Part shown: piece after piece, positions 53,479 to 60,087 of the stretch
Layout of the letters: every line of letters begins with the position of its first letter
Numbering within the stretch: position 1 is the first letter of the stretch
DNA from: JACVRW01 sp963812415
Lineage (GTDB): Bacteria; Actinomycetota; Thermoleophilia; Solirubrobacterales; Thermoleophilaceae
Reading direction: 5' to 3'
Assembly (NCBI GenBank): GCA_963812415.1
Contig: CAWEVH010000023.1
Location: 116,516-180,515, forward strand
DNA: 64,000 nucleotides
Position numbers and translations under genes: made by a program
Notes under the pieces: model-generated
The model's input: the letters and a program-made list of their open reading frames with translations, nothing else
Databases searched by the model: none
What the model was told of the DNA's origin: nothing

Positions 53479-53558
53479 GCGGACGGATGGAGTCGAACCA
53501 CCACAGCCAGCGGCACCGCGTCTACAGCGCGGCGAGCTCACCTGTGCTCAGCGTCCGC
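53479..53558 (-). tRNA. tRNA-Tyr (GTA)
   Basis: 80 nt class II tRNA with a long variable arm; acceptor GCGGACG/CGTCCGC, anticodon loop CTGTAGA. Confidence 0.85.
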
Positions 53559-53566
53559 GTGCGAGG

Positions 53567-53638
53567 GAGGACCGGCCGGAGTCGAACCGGCGCCGCGAGG
53601 ATCACAGCCTCGAATGCGTCCGCTACACCACGGCCCTC
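53567..53638 (-). tRNA. tRNA-His (GTG)
   Basis: Acceptor AGGGCCG/CGGTCCT, anticodon loop CTGTGAT. The extra G at -1 and C at 73, which identify tRNA-His, are both encoded. Confidence 0.85.
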
Positions 53639-53647
53639 ACGTGAGGC

Positions 53648-53718
53648 GGGGACGATCGGGATCGAACCGATGGCCTGCCGCTCGACAAGCGGCCGCTCTC
53701 CCACTGAGCTACGTCCCC
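53648..53718 (-). tRNA. tRNA-Asp (GTC)
   Basis: 71 nt, acceptor GGGGACG/CGTCCCC, anticodon loop TTGTCGA, normal D and T arms. Confidence 0.9.
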
Positions 53719-53726
53719 TCTTGGGT

Positions 53727-53797
53727 AGCGCGGGCGGGAGTCGAACCCGCTTCTCGAGCTCATGAGGCTCGCGAGGTAGCCGTTCCTCCACCGCGCA
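53727..53797 (-). tRNA. tRNA with CAT anticodon (Met or Ile2)
   Basis: About 71 nt, anticodon loop CTCATGA. Six acceptor pairs form but the first pair would be T-T, an initiator-like mismatch; the three G-C pairs of initiator anticodon stems are missing, so its identity (elongator Met, Ile2 or atypical initiator) is open. Confidence 0.75.
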
Positions 53798-53801
53798 AGG
53801 T

Positions 53802-53873
53802 CTGGCCGGCAGGACTCGAACCTGCGATCTCCGGCTCCCGAAGCCGGCGTGGTTCCACCTCCACCACGGCCAG
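53802..53873 (-). tRNA. tRNA-Pro (CGG)
   Basis: 72 nt, acceptor CTGGCCG/CGGCCAG, anticodon loop TTCGGGA, T-arm GCAGGTTCGAGTCCTGC. Confidence 0.9.
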
Positions 53874-53883
53874 GTGAGAAAGC

Positions 53884-53953
53884 TCCGGCGGCAGGGCTCG
53901 AACCTGCGCCTCGCGGGCAACAACCGCGCGTCCTCCCGTTGGACCACGCCGGA
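53884..53953 (-). tRNA. tRNA-Asn (GTT)
   Basis: 70 nt, acceptor TCCGGCG/CGCCGGA, anticodon loop TTGTTGC. Confidence 0.88.
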
Positions 53954-53962
53954 TCAGATGAC

Positions 53963-54046
53963 GGAGGCAGCAGGACTCGAACCTGCGAGGCGCACAGGCG
54001 CCCTACGCCTTAGCAAGGCGCCGCCTTTCCTCTCGGCCATGCCTCC
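53963..54046 (-). tRNA. tRNA-Ser (GCT)
   Basis: 84 nt class II tRNA, acceptor GGAGGCA/TGCCTCC, anticodon loop TTGCTAA, long variable arm. Confidence 0.9.
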
Positions 54047-54052
54047 ACGAGC

Positions 54053-54134
54053 GGAAGGGGAGGGAGTTGAACCCCCAAGGCCCGAAGGCCCACCCGTTTT
54101 CGAGACGGGGTACCGCGCCAGTGGCAGCCCTTCC
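54053..54134 (-). tRNA. tRNA-Ser (CGA)
   Basis: 82 nt class II tRNA, acceptor GGAAGGG/CCCTTCC, anticodon loop CTCGAAA, variable arm GGGCCTTCGGGCC. Confidence 0.9.
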
Positions 54135-54136
54135 AT

Positions 54137-54209
54137 GGCCCCGGCAGGACTCGAACCTGCAGCCCCGGGCGTAATACGCGCCTCGGCGAATGTTTGGATG
54201 CCTCTGACC
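54137..54209 (-). pseudogene. Degenerate tRNA-like element (3' half intact)
   Basis: A perfect T-arm (GCAGGTTCGAGTCCTGC) and a 3' acceptor strand CGGGGCC are present, and an anticodon-like stem GGCG/CGCC encloses CGTATTA (possible TAT, Ile). The loop lacks T33, and no D-arm or matching 5' acceptor strand is found. It is the promoter-proximal end of the array and may be a truncated or interrupted tRNA. Confidence 0.5.
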
Positions 54210-54240
54210 AACGACCTGTTGGTCGCTCGTCGCAGGCATC
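54197..54240. other. Nested hairpin at the head of the tRNA array
   Basis: Outer stem GATGCCT (54197-54203) with AGGCATC (54234-54240); inner stem GACCAAC (54206-54212) with GTTGGTC (54218-54224). It overlaps the 5' part of the degenerate tRNA and could be a leader structure or an inserted element. Confidence 0.4.
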
Positions 54241-54439
54241 TCTGAAACGGACTTGTCTGCGCCACTCTCCCGCCCTTCGACCCTGGATCGCGTCCTACGT
54301 GGAGGGGCTTTGGAGCCCGGCGCCTCCGGCCGCCATCGGCGGAGGGGCCTTTCTCTCTTGGGAGGGGCCTCGATTACCTCTAGGTCTTCTTCAAGCTGGG
54401 CATCACCTTTCTGTTACTTCGGTCGGTTCTTCAACGAAA

Positions 54440-54464
54440 GAGGGCGACCCTCTGGGTCGCCCTC
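54440..54464 (-). terminator. Intrinsic-type terminator, minus strand
   Basis: Perfect 11-bp stem GAGGGCGACCC/GGGTCGCCCTC with a 3-nt loop, followed on the minus strand by TTTCGTT. It would end transcription from the upstream secreted-protein gene before the tRNA array. Confidence 0.6.
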
Positions 54465-54640
54465 GTCAACGGTTCCGGTGTCGCTCGGTCTACCGAGTGC
54501 ACCTCCGGACGAGGGGCTGGACGTCACGCGCCTGGCGTCCCTCATGGCACGAGAGGACGCGGCCGCCACGCAACGGCCTGCTGGGGTAATGGTTGGTCTC
54601 GAAGCTGATCATTGGTCTCGTCGCCTCAGTGGCGGCCAGC

Positions 54641-54695
54641 CACCGTAGCTCAGGTTTGGAGCGGGCGCAAGCCCTTCGATCCCCATCCGACGGCG
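54641..54695 (+). pseudogene. tRNA-derived remnant
   Basis: TAGCTCAGGTTTGGAGC (54646-54662) is a tRNA D-arm signature and TTCGATCCCC (54675-54684) a T-arm signature. Between them is only a short GGGC-GCAA-GCCC hairpin with no anticodon loop, and flanking acceptor strands pair at five of seven positions. It is on the opposite strand to the array. Confidence 0.35.
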
Positions 54696-54909
54696 AGCCT
54701 CGCGCGCACGCGGGATTGAATGCGCCTCAAAAAATCGCGCACGAAGAAAAGTTGATCTCATCGCGTAGCGAGGTAACCGTTCGTGCCGCTGGTCATCCTT
54801 TGTCACTTTCGTCGTTGTCTGATGTCGAACAGGTCGACGCTCGAGAGCGTGGAGCCAGCGTTGCCTCTGCCGGGGTTGCCATACGGATGCCGCGGTGTCT
54901 GAAGCTGGT

Positions 54910-55648
54910 TCAGGCACACGTGTCAGGGCGTACGACGCCTTGGCCATCCGGACCCTTGATGAACACCCTCGTGTAGACGAAGAGGCGGCGCGTGCAGTCC
55001 AGCCGCAGGCGATACGCGCGGACGCGCACGCGCGCCCGATACCCCATGTTGTAGACGAGCGTCGCGCGCGCCGTTGCTCGCGGCTTACCCCAGCCACGCC
55101 ACCGCGCCTTGATGAAGCTTGCGGACTGGTAATGCGCCCAGTTGCTGCGCCAGATCGAACACCGCATCGGTGTCACCGTGCGGTAGGCGATGTTGTCGCC
55201 GCGCCGGTCCCACCGGTTGCAGACGAGTCGCACCGGGGCGACGAAGCCATTGACTGTCCGAACGATCGTCTTCACGCACGCGGCATCGCTGATGTAGTTC
55301 CACTGTTCGAACGTCGCCGCTGACGGTCGCCTCCGTGTCGCCGGGATCGAGCCGAAGCCAGAGCACCGCGTAAGGGTCGTCGGTCGTGCCCTCGAAAAAG
55401 ACCTCGCCGCCACTCTCCATCGTGACGCGAATGCTTCCGGTGACCTCCCAGTCGAAATCGCCCGCGTCTAGCGCGAAGCGCTCCTTGTAGCCAATCGGGA
55501 GCCGTTCCGGCAGGCCGGCGAAGCGGACCGCCGAGGGCGTGCCATCCGCACAGGGCTCGGAGGCGGCGGCGCCGGCTGGCGCCGCCAACAGGCTGACCGC
55601 GAACACCAGCCCGAGCAAGACCGCGGTCGCGGCCCGGCGTCGGCTCAT
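54910..55648 (-). CDS. Secreted protein of unknown function (frameshifted near 55317)
   Basis: Exported protein of about 245 residues. It has a signal peptide (MSRRRAATAVLLGLVFAVSL to GAAA), an acidic N-terminal half with the pattern RLPIGYKERFALDAGDFDWE, and a basic, Tyr/Trp-rich C-terminal half with several Cys (YISDAACVKTIVRTVNGFVA, YNMGYRARVRVRAYRLRLDC) read in another frame. One surplus G in AGCGGCGACG (plus strand 55317-55318) joins them, and the span is a multiple of three plus one. I do not recognise a family. The ATG could also be 13 codons upstream at 55687. Confidence 0.6.
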
Positions 55649-55697
55649 CTCACCCTGCCCGCACATTTGCGTCTGGTTGTCAGCCACGATCTGCTCT

Positions 55698-56165
55698 TTA
55701 GACCTCGCAGGCGATACCGTCGCCGTCGCTATCTAGCCCGTCTTCGTCTACGGGTGGCGTCGGGAAGTTCACGTCTGCGATGTCGGCGCAGTTGAGGTCA
55801 TCCGCGCCATTGGCGAGATAGTCGCTGCCGTCTGCAAGTTGGGCCATGCCGTCGAATCCGGAGTCAGCCGCCGCTGTGCTTTCTTCGATTGCAGGAGCGC
55901 CCCCACCGGCTGGCCCCGTGGCCCCGGCCGGGCCGCGCTCGCCCTTGGGTCCGCGCTGACCACGCTCGCCCTGCTCGCCCTGAGGTCCGGGGGGCCCCTG
56001 TAGGCCCGGCTCACCCTGAGGGCCAGTCGGCGCGTCTTGGAGAGAGGTAATGGCAACGCCTCCACCGGCCCCCAGGAGAGCCGCGGCAGTCGCCGCAATG
56101 ACGACCGTGCCTACGGTGGCTCCTTGCTTGAGCCTCCCGGGGGTTCGTGTCGCTTGAGTGTTCAT
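55698..56165 (-). CDS. Collagen-like repeat protein with C-terminal excalibur domain
   Basis: A 155-residue predicted exported or membrane-anchored protein. A hydrophobic segment is at residues 17-40, and Gly-X-Y collagen-like triplets run from about 48 to 88 (PQGEPGLQGPPGPQGEQ). The C-terminal excalibur domain holds two Cys and a calcium loop (LNCADIADVNF, then DSDGDGIACEV). Excalibur domains are extracellular calcium-binding modules of actinobacteria and firmicutes. An AAAGGAG ribosome site precedes the ATG. It may cooperate with the secreted protein just downstream on the same strand. Confidence 0.82.
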   Translation of the reverse strand: MNTQATRTPGRLKQGATVGTVVIAATAAALLGAGGGVAITSLQDAPTGPQGEPGLQGPPGPQGEQGERGQRGPKGERGPAGATGPAGGGAPAIEESTAAADSGFDGMAQLADGSDYLANGADDLNCADIADVNFPTPPVDEDGLDSDGDGIACEV

Positions 56166-56414
56166 CGTGGCTCCTTTGGCTCGATCCAGGCCAGCGCCAA
56201 GGCGTCAGTCGCGGTCGGTCGTCCCGATCCGGATTCGCCAGCGGCCGGTGAGTGTCTTCTCGTGCTTCGGCTCGCCAGGAGCCGCATTTCGGCCGTGCCG
56301 ACTCGGCAGCAACCGGCGTTCCAGCCGTGTCCGCTCCCGTCAATCAGCCGTTCCCCCAGCAGTGGGGTGCGCCTGGCGGCGTCGATGCAGCCTTGGGTTG
56401 TTGATTGACAAGCA
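56166..56414. other. Intergenic region upstream of the collagen-like gene
   Basis: No gene-like frame; the plus-strand frames here are Arg/Ser-rich shadows. Apart from the terminator at 56415-56442 nothing recognisable is seen. Confidence 0.4.
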
Positions 56415-56442
56415 GAGGAGGCTCGCCGAAGCGAGCCTCCTC
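56415..56442 (-). terminator. Terminator hairpin with UUCG tetraloop
   Basis: Perfect 12-bp stem GAGGAGGCTCGC/GCGAGCCTCCTC; on the minus strand the loop is TTCG closed by C-G, a very stable tetraloop, followed by TGCTTGTC. It sits 21 nt after the stop of the broken secreted-protein gene. Confidence 0.65.
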
Positions 56443-56463
56443 CACTGTGTTGACCCCGTCCGG

Positions 56464-57121
56464 CTAGTTGACCGACGAGGTGACCGACACGTCGTCGATC
56501 AGGAAGCCGCCATTGCCGTTCACAGCGGCCGGCGCGGTTCCGCCGTTGTACGAGCCTGGAAGAGCATGCGATCTACCGTTCCCGGATCGTGCTTCTCGCC
56601 CTCCCGGTAGTACTGCTCCCACGACTTGAGTTGTTGGCGGCGAGCTTGCCATCGACCCAGACCTTGACCTGGTCGTTGTTCGCACCGGGCTTCATCAGCA
56701 GCTTGAAGCGAACGGTGTGCGACGCCTTGCGGTCGAGCTTGGTCGCGATGGGCTGCGACTGACCGAAGGTGCCGTTGGGGGCGGCTCGCTGAACTTCACG
56801 TTGATCCCGTCGCGGTGTCCACTAGACCACGCCGGCGTCGGAGGCCTTGCTGTCGAACGTGAGGCGCGTGAGGTCCGAGAGCTTCAGGCCCTCGGGGTGG
56901 GTGCGGATCTGCGCCCACGACATCTGGTCGGGCAGACTGAGGTTGGCAACGCCACCGATGATCGAAACCGCGCCGGGCGTCGTTTCATCGCACGAGCCGG
57001 TCACCTTGTCGTAAGCCAGGGGCGTGGTCTTCGCCGGCTGTCCGGCCGTCGCACTGGAGACACCGGCGGCGAGCGCGACCAGTGCGCAGGCGCCGATGGC
57101 AAGGGGCTTGAGGAACTTCAT
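56464..57121 (-). pseudogene. Broken secreted protein gene (laminin-G/carbohydrate-binding-like)
   Basis: A signal peptide (MKFLKPLAIGACALVALAAG) and a first part to SKASDAGVV end at an in-frame TAG (56822-56824). Matching continuation segments follow in changing frames: INVKFSE, APNGTFGQSQPIATKLDRKA and VRFKLLMKPGANNDQVKVW, then LKSWEQYYREGEKHDPGTVD, then GSYNGGTAPAAVNGNGGFL and IDDVSVTSSVN. At least four frame changes are needed: one extra base and three missing bases. The segments look like one secreted beta-sandwich protein. Unlike the single insertions elsewhere, this looks like real decay or a poorly resolved stretch. Confidence 0.65.
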
Positions 57122-57359
57122 CCCTGTCAAGGCAGGGCCGTTTCGCCTCCCAGCGGGCCGGACGCTCTTCCTGGCGGAGAGCGCTGTATGTACAGCTCCA
57201 TTCGGGATTGGTTGATCCCTGGCGAACGCCAGGCGGCACGACCCAATCGGTAGGTCGTCCCGTCCGGATTCATCAGCGGCCGGTCAGCTAGAGCGTTTGC
57301 ACCGCTCCGCCGCGACTGGCCGCATGAGCCCTGCCAACACGCACAGCAGCTCTCCGGCC

Positions 57360-57403
57360 TTGTTGACGAAATGCTAACAAGCTTGTTGACAAAACGCCAA
57401 CAA
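57360..57403 (+). promoter_or_regulatory. Two tandem operator-like repeats upstream of tetR
   Basis: Two 21-nt direct repeats at 57360-57380 and 57383-57403, each a near-palindrome with arms TTGTTGAC and GCYAACAA. Between them, AACAAGCTTGTT (57376-57387) is a perfect palindrome. The second copy overlaps the -35 box, the classic position for TetR autorepression. Confidence 0.7.
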
Positions 57404-57413
57404 CATTTAGACT
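57386..57413 (+). promoter_or_regulatory. Promoter of tetR
   Basis: TTGACA (57386-57391), 16-nt spacer, TAGACT (57408-57413), with 6 nt to the ATG at 57420, so the transcript is probably leaderless. Confidence 0.6.
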
Positions 57414-57419
57414 CGTTTT

Positions 57420-58040
57420 ATGAGCACGCCGAAGTTCAGCCGCCTCGATCCCGAGCAGCGCAGCGAGCAGATCCTCGACGCCGCCAACGCGCTGTTCGCC
57501 GAGCGCGGCTACGACGAGGTCTCGGTCGAGGACATCGCCAGCGCCGCCGGCGTCGCGCGCGGGCTCGTGCACCACTACTTCGGCGGCCGCAAGCAGGTCT
57601 ACATCGCGCTGCTCGAGCGGCTCGGCACCGTGCGCGAGCAACAACTACCGCCGCCCGTCGGCCGCAGCGCCCGCGCGCGCCTGGCCGATAACGTGTCGCG
57701 CTGGCTCGACTGGACCGAGCAGAACCGCACGATCTGGCTCGCCACGCTCGGGCGCGGCGAGGACATCGCCGACCCCGACATCAGGCAAGTCGTCACCGAC
57801 CTCGTGCGCCGCGCCGTCAAGCTGGTCGCCGAACACCACGCCGACATCGCCGACGACTCGCCGCGGCTGCGCTACGCGCTCGAATGCTGGACCGGGCTCA
57901 ACCGCGCCGCCACCAGACGCTGGCTACAAGGCGAAGCCACCCGCGAGCAGACCCACGAACTGATCGCCACAACACTCGAACACGTCCTACGCACCTTCGG
58001 CACCCCACCCAAGCCAAACCGACGCACAGCTCAACCCTGA
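57420..58040 (+). CDS. TetR-family transcriptional regulator
   Basis: A 206-residue regulator. N-terminal helix-turn-helix at residues 13-58 (RSEQILDAANALFAERGYDE, VEDIASAAGVARGLVHHYFG) and a C-terminal all-helical ligand domain of about 140 residues. Two operator-like repeats overlap its promoter, so it very likely represses itself. No divergent or downstream gene is an obvious target. The effector is unknown. Confidence 0.9.
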   Translation: MSTPKFSRLDPEQRSEQILDAANALFAERGYDEVSVEDIASAAGVARGLVHHYFGGRKQVYIALLERLGTVREQQLPPPVGRSARARLADNVSRWLDWTEQNRTIWLATLGRGEDIADPDIRQVVTDLVRRAVKLVAEHHADIADDSPRLRYALECWTGLNRAATRRWLQGEATREQTHELIATTLEHVLRTFGTPPKPNRRTAQP

Positions 58041-58109
58041 GACAGGTCGCGGGGCGGTAGGCGGCTCGGTCGTAGGTGACGAGGCAGGGAGCGGGTTGAG
58101 GAGCTGGGC

Positions 58110-58607
58110 TCAGCTCACCGCTTTCTTCACGAGCGCGCGGATCTTCGCCTCTTCGGCGGCGGTCAACTCCTTCAGCGCGAAGGCGGTCGGCCACATGCCG
58201 CCCTCGTCGAGGTTCGCCTTGTCGTTGAAGCCGAACGTCGCGTACCTCGATTTGAACTTCTGCGCGCTTTGGAAGAAGCAGACGACCTTGCCGTCCTTGG
58301 CATACGCGGGCATCCCGTACCAGGTTTTCGGCGATAGGGCCGGCGCGCTGGCCTTGATGAGGGCATGGAGCCGCTCGGCCATGGCGCGATCCGGTCCCTG
58401 CATCTCGGCGATCTTCGCGAGCACGTCGCTCTCCCCGTCCGCCTTGCCCGCGCGCGCGCCGCGGCGCTCTTCCGCCTTCAGCTCTTTGGCGCGCTCCTTC
58501 ATCGCGGCTCGTTCCTCGCCCGTGAATCCCTTGGACTTCTTCTTGACCGCGGTGGTGCTCTTGGCGGACTTCCGCGTGCCCTTCTCTGCCGGTTTCCTCT
58601 CAGCCAT
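58110..58607 (-). CDS. DUF1801-family protein with Lys-rich N-terminus
   Basis: A 165-residue protein. Residues 1-60 are highly basic and Lys/Ala-rich (KKKSKGFTGEERAAMKERAK), possibly nucleic-acid binding. Residues 65-165 match the DUF1801/YdhG fold (LHALIKASAPALSPKTWYGM, PAYAKDGKVVCFFQSAQKFK, YATFGFND). The fold's function is not firmly established. A GGAGGAGG ribosome site precedes the ATG. Confidence 0.75.
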   Translation of the reverse strand: MAERKPAEKGTRKSAKSTTAVKKKSKGFTGEERAAMKERAKELKAEERRGARAGKADGESDVLAKIAEMQGPDRAMAERLHALIKASAPALSPKTWYGMPAYAKDGKVVCFFQSAQKFKSRYATFGFNDKANLDEGGMWPTAFALKELTAAEEAKIRALVKKAVS

Positions 58608-58709
58608 TGCGAAGAACCTCCTCCGGACCGCTCAGCGCAGCTCCTGCATTATCCATCCGCTTCGCCGAGTCTCGAAGACGTTCGATCGCTCGGCGCGCCG
58701 CCCTGTCCA

Positions 58710-58715
58710 TAGCAT
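58710..58715 (+). promoter_or_regulatory. -10 box (TAGCAT) for the methyltransferase gene
   Basis: TAGCAT ends 7 nt before the GTG at 58723 and supports that start over the long upstream open frame. Confidence 0.4.
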
Positions 58716-58722
58716 CGCGTCA

Positions 58723-59508
58723 GTGTCCTCGCCGGACAGCCTTGACTTCTACGACGCCGAGCTGCGCGCTCACCACGAGCACCTTCGCGCGGCTTACGGG
58801 ATCAGCCCCGGTGACGAGGTAGTCGACATCGGGTGCGGAACGGGCCTCACGACTCGCGAGGCGGCGCGCGCCGCGGCGCCGGGCCGCGTCGTCGGCGTCG
58901 ACGTATCCGAGCGCATGCTCGAGCGCGCCCGTCAGATCACGGCGGCGGAACGGCTCGGGAACGTCCGGTACGAGCTGGGTGACGCCCAGGTGCATCGCTT
59001 CGACCCCGGCCGCTTCGACGTGGCGATCAGCCGCTTCGGGACGATGTTCTTCTCCGATCCGGCCGCCGCGTTCGCCAACATCGCCGCCGCCCTTCGACCC
59101 GAGGCGCGCCTGGTGCTGCTCGTCTGGCAGCGACACGACCACAACGAATGGGCGCGGGCGATCGACGCCGCGCTGGGCGACGCGGCGCAGCCACCGCAGC
59201 CGGGCGCGGACCCGTTCTCCCTCGGCGATGCCGAAGCCACCGCGGGAATGCTCGAGCGCGCCGGCTTCGACGGGATGCGCTTCGAAGACGTCAACGAGCC
59301 GGTCCTCTACGGACACGACCTCGACGCCGCGCTCGCGTTCGTCCGGGGGTTTCAGGGCACGAGCGCGGCCCTCGCAAGGCTGAGCGACCGCGAGGCGGCT
59401 CGTACCGTCGAGCGCCTACGCGAGACGCTCGCGGCGCACTACGACGACGAGCGCGGCGTGGTCCTCGATGCGCGTTCCTGGCTGATCACGGCTCGGCGAC
59501 GCCGCTAA
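58723..59508 (+). CDS. SAM-dependent methyltransferase (Methyltransf_11/25 type)
   Basis: A 261-residue class I methyltransferase. Motif I is VVDIGCGTGLTTREAARA (near residue 38), followed by GVDVSERMLERARQ and motif II-like RFDVAISRFGTMFF. The substrate cannot be assigned; relatives methylate quinones, small acids or secondary metabolites. The long frame upstream (from 58096) is antisense to the DUF1801 gene and not part of it. A phosphatase gene follows after 42 nt with its own promoter box. Confidence 0.83.
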   Translation: MSSPDSLDFYDAELRAHHEHLRAAYGISPGDEVVDIGCGTGLTTREAARAAAPGRVVGVDVSERMLERARQITAAERLGNVRYELGDAQVHRFDPGRFDVAISRFGTMFFSDPAAAFANIAAALRPEARLVLLVWQRHDHNEWARAIDAALGDAAQPPQPGADPFSLGDAEATAGMLERAGFDGMRFEDVNEPVLYGHDLDAALAFVRGFQGTSAALARLSDREAARTVERLRETLAAHYDDERGVVLDARSWLITARRRR

Positions 59509-59537
59509 GCCACTCGCTCCGCTTCCATCCCCTCGGC

Positions 59538-59543
59538 TAGCGT
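59538..59543 (+). promoter_or_regulatory. -10 box (TAGCGT) for the histidine phosphatase gene
   Basis: TAGCGT ends 7 nt before the GTG at 59551. Confidence 0.4.
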
Positions 59544-59550
59544 CCCGCCG

Positions 59551-60087
59551 GTGTCCATATGGCTGGCCCGGCACGGCGAGACGGCGGAGAACGCCGAGGG
59601 GCGGATCCTGGGGCGGCGGGATCCTCCGCTGAGCCCGGCCGGGGTCGCACAGGCCGAGGGGCTCGCCGGCCGCCTGCGGGATGTCGGGATCGTGGCGGTA
59701 TGGACCTCGCCGCTGCGGCGCGCCCGTGAAACAGCAGAGGTCGTGGCGCGGGTCCTGGGTGTCGAACCGGTCGTGCTCGGTGAGCTGGTGGAATCCGATC
59801 GCGGCGACTGGGAGGGCCGGCGGGTCGCGGAACTGGCCGACGAGAGTCCCGATCTGCACGCAGCCTTCATCGCAGGCGACCCCTCGTTTCGCTTCCCGGG
59901 CGGGGAGTCGCTTGCCGAGCAGCGCGCACGTACCCGGTCAGCGCTCACGGCGGTCAGAGCCGGGCCGTTACCGGCCCTCGTTGTCGCGCACGCCGGCACC
60001 ATCCGCGCGGCGCTGGCGGACTCCGGGGCGCTCGTGCCCGCGGAGTCCGCGCTGGCGCACGGCGCGGTGCTGGAGCTCCCGCTCTAG
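59551..60087 (+). CDS. Histidine phosphatase (phosphoglycerate-mutase-like) family protein
   Basis: A 178-residue protein with the RHG signature at Arg7-His8-Gly9 (LARHGETAEN). Further landmarks are the second Arg in SPLRRARETAE, Glu in ESDRGDWEG and the second catalytic His in VVAHAGTIRAA. Candidate activities are alpha-ribazole phosphatase, phosphoglycerate mutase-like or general phosphatase. The TAG stop shares CTAG with the convergent dhaK stop. Confidence 0.85.
   Translation: MSIWLARHGETAENAEGRILGRRDPPLSPAGVAQAEGLAGRLRDVGIVAVWTSPLRRARETAEVVARVLGVEPVVLGELVESDRGDWEGRRVAELADESPDLHAAFIAGDPSFRFPGGESLAEQRARTRSALTAVRAGPLPALVVAHAGTIRAALADSGALVPAESALAHGAVLELPL

Larger units (their letters stand above)
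54241..54909. other. Non-coding stretch upstream of the tRNA array
   Basis: About 670 bases without a convincing gene; open frames here are Arg/Ser-rich and mutually overlapping. It contains a minus-strand terminator-like hairpin (54440-54464) and a plus-strand tRNA-like remnant (about 54641-54695), listed separately. No transposase or integrase is seen. Confidence 0.5.

Noticed and set aside
53080..54134. Array tRNAs as +1 frameshift suppressors explaining the nine shifted genes
   Set aside because: All readable anticodon loops have seven bases; suppressors of this type usually have eight. Sequencing error is simpler.
51698..54260. tRNA array as part of a prophage or integrative element
   Set aside because: No integrase, phage structural gene, transposase or flanking direct repeat is visible in the window; origin by transfer remains possible but unsupported.
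54609..55097. Minus-strand 162-codon open frame beside the tRNA array
   Set aside because: Arg/Ser-rich translation overlapping the end of the better-supported secreted protein and the tRNA-like remnant.
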